A stretch of DNA of 6,721 nucleotides, from NCBI GenBank assembly GCA_025451425.1, contig JANWKK010000205.1, forward strand, positions 1 to 6,721. The letters are read 5' to 3'. The notes under the pieces were generated by a model, which saw only the letters and a program-made list of their open reading frames with translations, was not told the DNA's origin and did not search any database. The stretch is from Gemmatimonadaceae bacterium (GTDB lineage: Bacteria; Gemmatimonadota; Gemmatimonadetes; Gemmatimonadales; Gemmatimonadaceae). Shown here piece after piece: positions 1-5,189 of the stretch. The position numbers and the translations under genes are program-made. Numbering within the stretch: the stretch's first letter is position 1; each line of letters begins with the position of its first letter.

Positions 1-79
1 GCGCCGGTTGGACCCGCTAGCGTTTGGGTCTGCCAGGCGCGCGAGTCGCTTCCGAGCTGAAACACTCAGGACAACAGTT

Positions 80-152
80 GCGGGAATAGCTCAGTTGGTA
101 GAGCACAACCTTGCCAAGGTTGGGGTCGCGGGTTCGAGTCCCGTTTCCCGCT
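80..152 (+). tRNA. tRNA-Gly(GCC)
   Basis: A complete cloverleaf can be folded. The acceptor stem is GCGGGAA (80-86) with TTCCCGC (145-151) and the discriminator base is T152. The anticodon stem CAACC/GGTTG encloses loop TTGCCAA with anticodon GCC at 113-115. The T arm carries TTCGAGT. It decodes GGC and GGU. No CCA is encoded, so the end must be added by a nucleotidyltransferase. It lies 49 bp upstream of tRNA-Val and probably shares its transcript, because the only terminator follows tRNA-Val. Confidence 0.97.
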
Positions 153-201
153 CTCGCGGTGGATGTTGGGAGCATGGTTTTGACGGACCTGTGTCCAGCG
201 A

Positions 202-275
202 GGGCGGTTAGCTCAGTTGGTTAGAGCGCCACGTTGACATCGTGGAGGTCACAAGTTCGAGTCTTGTACCGCCCA
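202..275 (+). tRNA. tRNA-Val(GAC)
   Basis: The acceptor stem GGGCGGT (202-208) pairs with ACCGCCC (268-274) and the discriminator is A275. The anticodon stem CCACG/CGTGG holds loop TTGACAT with anticodon GAC at 236-238, reading GUC and GUU. The T loop is TTCGAGT. No CCA is encoded. An intrinsic terminator starts 2 bp after the gene, which makes this the last member of a Gly-Val unit. Confidence 0.97.
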
Positions 276-277
276 TG

Positions 278-310
278 GCCGCAGCGAACATCGCTGCGGC
301 TTTTTCTTTT
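278..310 (+). terminator. Intrinsic terminator of the tRNA-Gly/Val unit
   Basis: A perfect 10-bp GC-rich stem, GCCGCAGCGA (278-287) with TCGCTGCGGC (291-300), has a 3-nt loop and is followed by TTTTTCTTTT (301-310). This is a textbook Rho-independent terminator, placed directly after tRNA-Val. It is the strongest terminator in the window. Confidence 0.93.
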
Positions 311-564
311 CGCTGTGTGGCGACTCACATTCGCGGTGAAGTTCTTGGCGAAAACGCGCGAGCATCCGGCAGCGCAAACGACTCGACACCGCTCGACGCC
401 AGCGAGCGAGAGTGCAGACGCGTGGGAAACTACTCTCGCGCGCAAGTCCTTGCGCTTGACGGCGTTTTCGCTGGCGCCTACTTTCCGAGACTGCACAACG
501 ACGCGCCGCTCAGACGCATTGTCGTGCACCGTGCGCCGCTTTCCGCGGTCGCTACGAGAAATCG
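311..564 (+). other. Gene-free spacer between two tRNA units, with nested inverted repeats
   Basis: I see no gene in these 254 bases. Reading frames across them run into the flanking tRNAs and have no recognisable protein or ribosome binding site. The spacer does hold several inverted repeats: GCGAAAACGC (348-357) with GCGTTTTCGC (462-471), GCGAGAGT (406-413) with ACTCTCGC (432-439), and a compact hairpin GCGCAAG (440-446)/CTTGCGC (449-455). A candidate promoter for the next tRNA unit overlaps the last repeat. The structure could be chance in GC-rich DNA. Confidence 0.5.
456..484 (+). promoter_or_regulatory. Candidate promoter of the tRNA-Arg(ACG)/Pro unit
   Basis: A TTGACG -35-like hexamer (456-461) is followed after exactly 17 nt by TACTTT (479-484). 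The -10 matches the E. coli consensus only at T1, A2 and T6, but it resembles the other two candidate promoters in this window. Transcription would start about 490, giving a leader of roughly 75 nt before the tRNA. This leader is longer than usual and lowers confidence. Confidence 0.35.
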
Positions 565-638
565 GCGCCCGTAGCTCAATTGGATAGAGCATCTGACTAC
601 GGATCAGAAGGTTGGAGGTTCGAGTCCTTCCGGGCGCG
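565..638 (+). tRNA. tRNA-Arg(ACG)
   Basis: The acceptor stem GCGCCCG (565-571) pairs with CGGGCGC (631-637) and the discriminator is G638. The anticodon stem TCTGA/TCAGA encloses loop CTACGGA with anticodon ACG at 599-601. In bacteria A34 of this tRNA is normally deaminated to inosine by TadA, so that it reads CGU, CGC and CGA; that is family knowledge. The T stem has one G-U pair. No CCA is encoded. It is followed 31 bp later by tRNA-Pro, probably on the same transcript. Confidence 0.97.
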
Positions 639-669
639 TCGTGCGACCCGCGGTCGTACGCCGGTTCGG

Positions 670-746
670 CGGGGCGTAGCTTAGCCCGGTAGAGCGCCTG
701 CTTCGGGAGCAGGAGGTCGCTGGTTCAAATCCAGTCGCCCCGACCA
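670..746 (+). tRNA. tRNA-Pro(CGG)
   Basis: The acceptor stem CGGGGCG (670-676) pairs with CGCCCCG (736-742) and the discriminator is A743. The C1-G72 pair is typical of bacterial tRNA-Pro. The anticodon stem CCTGC/GCAGG encloses loop TTCGGGA with anticodon CGG at 704-706, reading CCG. Bases 744-746 are CCA, making this the only tRNA of the five with an apparent encoded CCA end. With a single case this may be chance. Confidence 0.96.
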
Positions 747-750
747 TCGA

Positions 751-799
751 ACGAGTCCCACCGGCGCTGATCCGGCGCCCCTGGGGCTCGTTTCTTTTC
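751..799 (+). terminator. Intrinsic terminator of the tRNA-Arg(ACG)/Pro unit
   Basis: A long hairpin begins 5 bp after tRNA-Pro. The outer stem ACGAGTCCCA (751-760) pairs with TGGGGCTCGT (782-791) with one G-U. After a symmetric CC/CC internal loop an inner stem GGCGC (763-767) pairs with GCGCC (775-779). The T-rich tail TTTCTTTTC follows at 791-799. Its position right after the tRNA and the U-tract make a Rho-independent terminator likely. Confidence 0.85.
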
Positions 800-808
800 C
801 GTGCTCTT

Positions 809-848
809 ACCTAACGATTCGCTCGGGGGCGAACCTAACGATTCTCTC
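809..848 (+). repeat. Short tandem direct repeat (two 16-nt copies, 24-nt period)
   Basis: ACCTAACGATTCGCTC at 809-824 recurs as ACCTAACGATTCTCTC at 833-848, with 15 of 16 positions identical and an 8-nt spacer GGGGGCGA. It lies between the tRNA-Pro terminator and the candidate promoter of tRNA-Arg(CCG), about 55-95 bp upstream of that promoter's -35 hexamer. A pair of sites for a DNA-binding protein is possible, but nothing else in the sequence shows a function. Confidence 0.6.
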
Positions 849-902
849 ACCGCAAAACCGACGTCGTCCCCTCTCGCTCCGGCCCGCGGGAGCGGTCGCG
901 CG

Positions 903-931
903 TTGACCCCCGTTCTGACGTCTGATACCTT
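903..931 (+). promoter_or_regulatory. Candidate promoter of tRNA-Arg(CCG)
   Basis: TTGACC (903-908) is separated by 17 nt from TACCTT (926-931), and TG at 923-924 gives an extended -10. The -35 matches five of six consensus bases; the -10 matches three of six. Reading on, TACCTTTC also resembles the Bacteroidota -7 element TAnnTTTG. Initiation near 938 would leave a leader of about 16 nt before the tRNA, which is reasonable. Confidence 0.5.
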
Positions 932-953
932 TCCGAGCGAAGACAGGTACGCT

Positions 954-1027
954 GCGCGCGTAGCTCAGCTGGATAGAGCGTCGGCCTCCGGAGCCGAAGG
1001 TCACAGGTTCGAATCCTGTCGCGCGCG
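954..1027 (+). tRNA. tRNA-Arg(CCG)
   Basis: The acceptor stem GCGCGCG (954-960) pairs with CGCGCGC (1020-1026) and the discriminator is G1027. The anticodon stem TCGGC/GCCGA holds loop CTCCGGA with anticodon CCG at 988-990, reading CGG. Together with the tRNA-Arg(ACG) at 565 it covers all CGN codons. No CCA is encoded (CCT follows). No terminator-like hairpin with a T-tract is visible between this gene and the MCE-family gene at 1193. Confidence 0.96.
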
Positions 1028-1192
1028 CCTTTGAGGCCTGCAGTTCCTCCCCGCCTCGTGTACGGGACGACTGGGACCGCCCGTGGCGATGACTCGCCGC
1101 GGAACCGCGCTCCGAGCGCCCCACACGTTGGTCCGAGGCTTGCCCAGCCCAACTGTGCATCCCCGATCCCGATCACGTATCGCAGGCTATTA

Positions 1193-2149
1193 ATGCCGCG
1201 TCGCACAAGCTGGAGAGACCTCGTTATCGGTCTCATTTCACTCGCCGTAGTCGCTGGCGTTGGACTCGTCGTGCTCGTGTTCGCGCGCGTCGGCACTCTG
1301 CACGGGGCCACCTTCCGTCTGTTCGCCGTCACCGCCGAGGCGCGCGGCATCATTCACAACTCCGAAGTCTGGCTCGGCGGACAAAAGGTGGGCGTCGTCA
1401 AGGACGTGCGCTTCCTGCCGCCGAGTGCCTCGGACTCGAATCGCGTGCTGATCGACATGGACATTCTCTCGAGCGCGCGTCAAGGCATCCGAGTCAACTC
1501 CAGCGCGCAGGTTCGGTCGGGTGGAACACTCATTGGCGCACCCGTGGTCTACCTCTCGATCGGGACGACCGAATCGCGCATCGTAAGGCCACGCGACACC
1601 ATTCGCGCGCTGCCGCAACCCGATCTCGAGACCGTCACCTCTGAGTTCGCCATTGCCTCACGACAGTTTCCCGAAATAATCAACAACGTCAAAGTCCTCA
1701 ATCAAGAGTTGCACGGCGTACAGGGTACAATCGGGGCGTTTACGATCGAGCACGGCAGCAGGCAGCTTCAGCGCACTCAATCTCGAGCCGGGCGTTTCGC
1801 CTCGAGATTCTCACAGTCAACGGGGACAATCGGTCTCGCGCTGGCTCAGCCGTCCCTGAGCGATCGCGCGAGGCGGGCTATGGCGCAGGCCGATTCCATA
1901 CGTACACTCATCGCAAGTCCGACCACTTCGTACGGCCGCTTTCGCCGAGATTCCACACTCGCTCGTGAAGTCGCCGACGTTCGCAACGAGCTCGACATCG
2001 TTCGCGCACGGATGATGTCACCGAATGGAACGATCGGCCGAATTCGCGCCGATTCCGTGCTCCTCCAAGCGGTGGCGAATACGCAGCGTGAGATGACGCT
2101 CATCATGACCGACATTCAGCGGCACCCACTCCGTTACATTCATTTCTGA
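1193..2149 (+). CDS. MCE/MlaD-family membrane-anchored lipid-transport protein
   Basis: A 318-residue protein with one N-terminal membrane segment (about residues 10-31) after a basic MPRRTSWRD start. An MCE domain follows at about 36-125, with the typical run VTAEARGIIHNSEVWLGGQK and a later APVVYLSIG strand. MCE proteins of the MlaD type form periplasmic hexameric rings that carry phospholipids between membranes, normally with the permease MlaE and ATPase MlaF. Neither is encoded nearby. Residues 178-312 hold four repeats of 33-34 residues, each opening with GTIG or TSYG, and the tail ends HPLRYIHF, as in FCB-group MCE proteins (family knowledge). The frame is open back to 1031, but I chose ATG 1193 because the membrane segment follows at once and AGG at 1184-1186 gives a weak ribosome site. 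Function in lipid transport is inferred; the family assignment is firm. Confidence 0.88.
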   Translation: MPRRTSWRDLVIGLISLAVVAGVGLVVLVFARVGTLHGATFRLFAVTAEARGIIHNSEVWLGGQKVGVVKDVRFLPPSASDSNRVLIDMDILSSARQGIRVNSSAQVRSGGTLIGAPVVYLSIGTTESRIVRPRDTIRALPQPDLETVTSEFAIASRQFPEIINNVKVLNQELHGVQGTIGAFTIEHGSRQLQRTQSRAGRFASRFSQSTGTIGLALAQPSLSDRARRAMAQADSIRTLIASPTTSYGRFRRDSTLAREVADVRNELDIVRARMMSPNGTIGRIRADSVLLQAVANTQREMTLIMTDIQRHPLRYIHF

Positions 2150-2155
2150 TCGGGC

Positions 2156-2187
2156 TCGGCGCCCTTGACCCTCCCGATTGGCGCCGA
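2156..2187 (+). promoter_or_regulatory. Inverted repeat overlapping the candidate rho promoter
   Basis: TCGGCGCC (2156-2163) and GGCGCCGA (2180-2187) form a perfect 8-bp inverted repeat with a 16-nt gap, just after the MCE gene stop. The candidate -35 hexamer lies in the gap and the right arm abuts the -10. It could be an operator or an RNA hairpin at the end of the MCE transcript. There is no T-tract, so an intrinsic terminator is unlikely. Confidence 0.4.
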
Positions 2188-2193
2188 TAGCTT
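2165..2193 (+). promoter_or_regulatory. Candidate promoter of rho
   Basis: TTGACC (2165-2170), a 17-nt spacer and TAGCTT (2188-2193) repeat the pattern seen before the two tRNA-Arg genes. Initiation near 2200 would give rho an untranslated leader of about 160-185 nt. A long leader fits rho genes that are autoregulated in other bacteria, but no leader element is recognised here. Confidence 0.4.
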
Positions 2194-2359
2194 CGCATGA
2201 CTTCGCCCCCGCCCCCCGATCCGCCGCAGCAGGCGGCGCACCGCTATGCGGTGCCGGTTCATTCGCCCTTTCGCACCGAATCGCGCGCGCCGTTCCGCGA
2301 CGACTCCTGCGTCAGCCGCACCAGGCCCTCAAGCGCAACATGCGCATACCGCGCGAGGC

Positions 2360-3637
2360 ATGCTCCCGTCGCCGATTTCGTCCGTGAACATCGCTGAGTT
2401 GAAGCGCAAGTCTCCCTCGGAGCTCGGCGAGCTCGCCGACACGCTCGGAGCAGAGAACGACTCGGGATTACGCAAGCAGGATCTAATCTTCCGCATCGAG
2501 CAACGTTTGCTCGATCGCGGCGAGACGCTTACCGGCGACGGTGTCCTCGAGGTGTTGCCGGAAGGATACGGCTTCCTGCGGAGCCAGGATTGGAACTACC
2601 TCTACGGACCCGACGACATCTACGTCTCGCCCTCGCAGATCAAGCGATTCGATCTCCGTACCGGAGACACAGTGCGTGGCCAGGTGCGTCCGCCGAAGGA
2701 GTGGGAACGCTACCTCGCGTTGTTGAAAGTCGAATCGATCAACGGCGACGAGCCCGAGCGAGCAAAGTCGCGGATTCCCTTCGACAACCTGCGACCGAAG
2801 TATCCGGAAGGGAGGCTTCGCCTCGAAACGGAAGACGGCGATTTGAGCATGCGAGTTGTCGATCTCATCGCGCCGATCGGAAAGGGGCAGCGAGGTTTGA
2901 TCGTGTCGCCTCCCCGCGCGGGCAAAACGATTCTTCTACAAAAGATCGCCAACGCGATTCGCGAGAATCAGCCTGAGGTCGCGCTGATTGTGCTGTTGAT
3001 CGACGAACGTCCGGAGGAAGTGACGGACTTTCAGGCGAACGTGAACGCGGAGATCATCAGCTCGACCTTCGACGAGCCGCCGGATCGGCACGTACAGGTC
3101 GCCGACATGGTGATCGAGAAGGCGAAGCGACTCGTCGAGCACGGCAAGGACGTGGTCATCCTGCTGGATTCACTCACGCGCCTCGCGCGTGCGCATAACG
3201 TCGTCATCAAGAACTCGGGAAAGATTCTGTCCGGCGGCGTGGATTCGAAAGCCCTCGAGAAGCCGAAGCGATTCTTCGGTGCGGCGCGGAATACGGAAGA
3301 AGGCGGCTCGCTCACCATCGTCGCCACGGCGCTCGTCGACACGGGGTCGCGCATGGACGAGGTGATCTTCGAGGAGTTCAAAGGCACCGGCAACATGGAG
3401 CTGATTCTCGACCGCAAGATCGCCGACCGTCGCGTGTTCCCGGCGATCGACATCAACAGATCGGGCACGCGTCGCGAGGAGTTGCTTTTGAACCAGGAGG
3501 AGCTGAACCGCGTGTATTTGCTCCGAAACTTCCTGTCCGATATGCCGGAGACCGACGCCATTGAGTTTCTGCTCAAGCAAATGGCCCGGTCGGGCAACAA
3601 CCGAGAGTTCTTCCAGCAGATGGTACAGGGCACGTGA
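2360..3637 (+). CDS. rho: Transcription termination factor Rho
   Basis: Rho is a hexameric RNA-dependent ATPase that loads on C-rich untranslated RNA and terminates transcription. From ATG 2360 the protein is 425 residues. The N-terminal helical domain (about 9-50) is followed by the cold-shock RNA-binding domain (58-125) with YGFLR and [12 protein letters not shown]. The ATPase core shows Walker A PPRAGKT (184-190), catalytic glutamate E216 in LIDERPEE, Walker B VVILLD (D270), the Q-loop [10 protein letters not shown] and the R-loop/arginine-finger region with SGTRREE. There is no large insertion, so this is the compact E. coli-like form (419 residues). The start is uncertain: GAGG is only 1 nt before ATG 2360; GTG 2384 would give 417 residues and align with the E. 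coli N terminus; ATG 2246 would add a low-complexity Arg/Ala/Pro stretch. Residue F224 stands where E. coli has M219, a position linked to bicyclomycin response. Confidence 0.97.
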   Translation: MLPSPISSVNIAELKRKSPSELGELADTLGAENDSGLRKQDLIFRIEQRLLDRGETLTGDGVLEVLPEGYGFLRSQDWNYLYGPDDIYVSPSQIKRFDLRTGDTVRGQVRPPKEWERYLALLKVESINGDEPERAKSRIPFDNLRPKYPEGRLRLETEDGDLSMRVVDLIAPIGKGQRGLIVSPPRAGKTILLQKIANAIRENQPEVALIVLLIDERPEEVTDFQANVNAEIISSTFDEPPDRHVQVADMVIEKAKRLVEHGKDVVILLDSLTRLARAHNVVIKNSGKILSGGVDSKALEKPKRFFGAARNTEEGGSLTIVATALVDTGSRMDEVIFEEFKGTGNMELILDRKIADRRVFPAIDINRSGTRREELLLNQEELNRVYLLRNFLSDMPETDAIEFLLKQMARSGNNREFFQQMVQGT

Positions 3638-3642
3638 TGCCC

Positions 3643-3677
3643 CGCGGCTACGCCGCGTGTCGATCGCTCGCTCGATC
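3643..3677 (+). other. Two adjacent small hairpins between rho and ruvX
   Basis: CGCGGC (3643-3648) pairs with GCCGCG (3652-3657) around a TAC loop, and GATCG (3662-3666) pairs with CGATC (3673-3677). They fill most of the 58-bp gap between the rho stop and the ruvX start. There is no T-tract, so I do not call a terminator. They could be an RNA processing or stabilising site that separates rho from the downstream genes. Confidence 0.35.
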
Positions 3678-3695
3678 ACATCTACATTTCGTTTC

Positions 3696-4124
3696 GTGAG
3701 CCGTGACCGTGGTCGGCTGCTGGCCGTCGATTATGGCGAGCGACGTATTGGGCTCGCGATCAGCGATCCGATGGGCATCATTGCTTCGCCCGCTGGATTC
3801 ATTGCACGGCGTGCCGGGAAGCGTCCACCGATCGCGGAGATCATTCGCCGAGCGACGGCGCTCGAAGCGCGTGGGTTCGTCGTCGGATTGCCGCTCGACG
3901 AGAATGGGGAGGACACGGATCGGGCGACGGAGGTGCGGCGCGTCGCCGAAGGCTTGCAGCGCCGAACGGGGTTGCCCGTTGAATTGATCGATGAGCGGTA
4001 CAGCACGGCGGCAGCGCTCCGAGCAATACGCGAGATGGGCGGCTCGACGCGACAGCGAAAAGGAGAGGTCGATGCACTTGCCGCAACCATCCTCTTGCAA
4101 CAGGCACTCGCTCGTGAAGGCTGA
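3696..4124 (+). CDS. ruvX: YqgF/RuvX family Holliday-junction resolvase-like nuclease
   Basis: A 142-residue protein, close to E. coli YqgF (138). The RNase H-like fold is shown by the first catalytic aspartate in LLAVDYGERRIGLAISD (D12), the loop VVGLPLDENGEDT (62-74), the acidic IDERYST motif (98-104) and the C-terminal KGEVDALAA motif (122-130, D126). The family is implicated in Holliday-junction cleavage and in maturation of the 16S rRNA 5' end; which role applies here cannot be seen. GTG 3696 is chosen because it places the first strand directly after the start and gives the usual length. GTG 3657 in the same frame is an alternative. No clear ribosome site precedes either. The 3' end overlaps the mltG start region, so the two are probably translated from one mRNA. 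Confidence 0.92.
   Translation: MSRDRGRLLAVDYGERRIGLAISDPMGIIASPAGFIARRAGKRPPIAEIIRRATALEARGFVVGLPLDENGEDTDRATEVRRVAEGLQRRTGLPVELIDERYSTAAALRAIREMGGSTRQRKGEVDALAATILLQQALAREG
4060..4065 (+). promoter_or_regulatory. Ribosome binding site deciding the mltG start, inside ruvX
   Basis: AAGGAG lies 6 nt before ATG 4072 and is the best Shine-Dalgarno match in the window. It falls within the ruvX codons for the conserved RKGEVDAL motif, so the match could be a by-product of protein conservation. It favours ATG 4072 over GTG 4114 as the mltG start. Confidence 0.55.
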
Positions 4125-5178
4125 CGCACACGGCTCTGCTGCATGGCATCGACGCTGCGCGCGATGGACAATCGCGATTGCGATCGCCGCGTCCGCTTGT
4201 GGCCGGGGCAATGGCAAACCGGTACGCGTGACGATCCCCGCGGGATCGTCGTTAGGCGCCGCCACCGACTCGCTGGCTCGTGCCGGTGTCATCGGCTCCG
4301 CGCGCCTTTTTCGCATCTATGCGCTCATACGCCGCGACGATCGTGACATCAAGACAGGCACGTACCTGCTGCGTCGAAACAGCGGATACTCCGTGACGCT
4401 CGATGCGATTCGTGGTGGCAAGGGAATGGTGCACTCGGTGACCATCCCCGAGGGGTACTCGTTGTCGCAGATCATTCCGCTGTTCGCGACGAAGCTCGCA
4501 ATCCCGGCCGAATCGCTTCAGGCAGCCGTTCGCGATACCGCGTTTCTCCATCAACTAGGCATTCCCACCGAAACCGTTGAAGGATACGTGTTTCCCGACA
4601 CGTACATTTTTCCCGCACAAACGAGTGCCCACACGGCGATCGCGATGGGGATTCGACGTTTCGAGCAAGTGTGGCAACCGGAGTGGACGATGCGTCTCGA
4701 CACCATCGGGTTGTCACGTCATGATGTGATGACGTTGGCATCCATCGTCGAGAAGGAGGCTCGCTTATCAGAGGAGCGTCCCGTCATTGCCGCGGTATAC
4801 ATGAATCGGCTCCGCGACCACATGCTGCTCCAGGCGGATCCGACCGTCCAGTACGCGCTCGGTGAGCACCAGAATCGAGTACTGTACAAGCATCTCGAGG
4901 TCGAGTCCGCGTACAACACGTACAAGCATGCCGGCCTCCCGCCCGGTCCGGTGGCATCGCCTGGCCGCGCGAGCATTCTCGCCGCACTCTATCCAGCGAA
5001 TGTGCCCTACAAGTATTTCGTCGCTCTTCCGGACGGGCACCATGAGTTCCGGAGCGACTTTGCAAGTCACGAAACCGCGCGCCGGCTTGCTCGCCGCGCG
5101 TGGGATTCGCTGACCACGGCGGCGAAGCACGACTCCGGTCCCGCCGACACCGCGCATCGTCGCCCACGGGCTCGTTGA
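4072..5178 (+). CDS. mltG: Endolytic peptidoglycan transglycosylase MltG
   Basis: MltG cleaves nascent glycan strands at the membrane and sets their length. From ATG 4072 the protein has 368 residues (E. coli 340). A short hydrophobic stretch, TIAIAIAASAC (33-43), ends in a cysteine. A LysM-like region follows (about 49-135), with VRVTIPAGSS and a second VTIPEGYSL. The catalytic YceG domain (about 165-345) shows GYVFPDTY, the active-site glutamate in LASIVEKE (E227 by alignment), MNRL, LQADPTVQYALG and YNTYKHAGLPPGPVASPG. All family landmarks are intact. The cysteine context suggests lipoprotein anchoring instead of the usual single helix, which is inference. ATG 4072 is supported by AAGGAG and overlaps ruvX by 53 nt; GTG 4114 would overlap by 11 nt and give a more normal signal-peptide n-region. 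The thiE-like gene follows after 11 bp. Confidence 0.94.
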   Translation: MHLPQPSSCNRHSLVKADAHGSAAWHRRCARWTIAIAIAASACGRGNGKPVRVTIPAGSSLGAATDSLARAGVIGSARLFRIYALIRRDDRDIKTGTYLLRRNSGYSVTLDAIRGGKGMVHSVTIPEGYSLSQIIPLFATKLAIPAESLQAAVRDTAFLHQLGIPTETVEGYVFPDTYIFPAQTSAHTAIAMGIRRFEQVWQPEWTMRLDTIGLSRHDVMTLASIVEKEARLSEERPVIAAVYMNRLRDHMLLQADPTVQYALGEHQNRVLYKHLEVESAYNTYKHAGLPPGPVASPGRASILAALYPANVPYKYFVALPDGHHEFRSDFASHETARRLARRAWDSLTTAAKHDSGPADTAHRRPRAR

Positions 5179-5180
5179 GG
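5177..5180 (+). promoter_or_regulatory. Ribosome binding site of the thiE-like gene
   Basis: GAGG overlaps the mltG stop codon and lies 9 nt before GTG 5190. This decides for the GTG start, since upstream in-frame codons lie within mltG. The layout suggests translational coupling to mltG. Confidence 0.6.
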
Positions 5181-5189
5181 ACAAGCACG

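Noticed and set aside
1..40. Imperfect hairpin GCGCC...GGCGC with inner GACCC/GGGTC
   Set aside because: The stem has mismatches and no T-tract, and its upstream context is missing, so I cannot call it a terminator.
178..208. TTGACG before tRNA-Val as a promoter -35
   Set aside because: A -10 at the right distance would fall inside the tRNA itself.
8..211. Open frame across tRNA-Gly into the tRNA-Val leader
   Set aside because: It reads through a complete tRNA gene and has no recognisable protein or ribosome site.
221..592. Minus-strand and plus-strand frames across 221-592
   Set aside because: They begin or end in tRNA-Val and tRNA-Arg; the protein sequences are Arg-rich shadows without known motifs.
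80..1027. tRNA array as an integration site of a mobile element
   Set aside because: There is no integrase, no repeated tRNA 3' end and no foreign-looking genes; all neighbours are core genes.
1031..1192. N-terminal extension of the MCE gene from TTG 1031
   Set aside because: The start would sit 3 bp after the tRNA, the 54 extra residues are low-complexity, and ATG 1193 leads straight into the membrane anchor.
801..1353. Several frames in the 801-1353 region on both strands
   Set aside because: They cross tRNA-Arg(CCG) and the MCE gene; peptide repeats in them merely reflect the 24-nt DNA repeat.
2197..2397. 66-codon leader frame before rho
   Set aside because: There is no ribosome site, the composition is Pro/Ala/Arg-rich, and it begins at or before the likely transcription start.
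3643..3677. Intrinsic terminator between rho and ruvX
   Set aside because: The hairpins are present but no U-tract follows.
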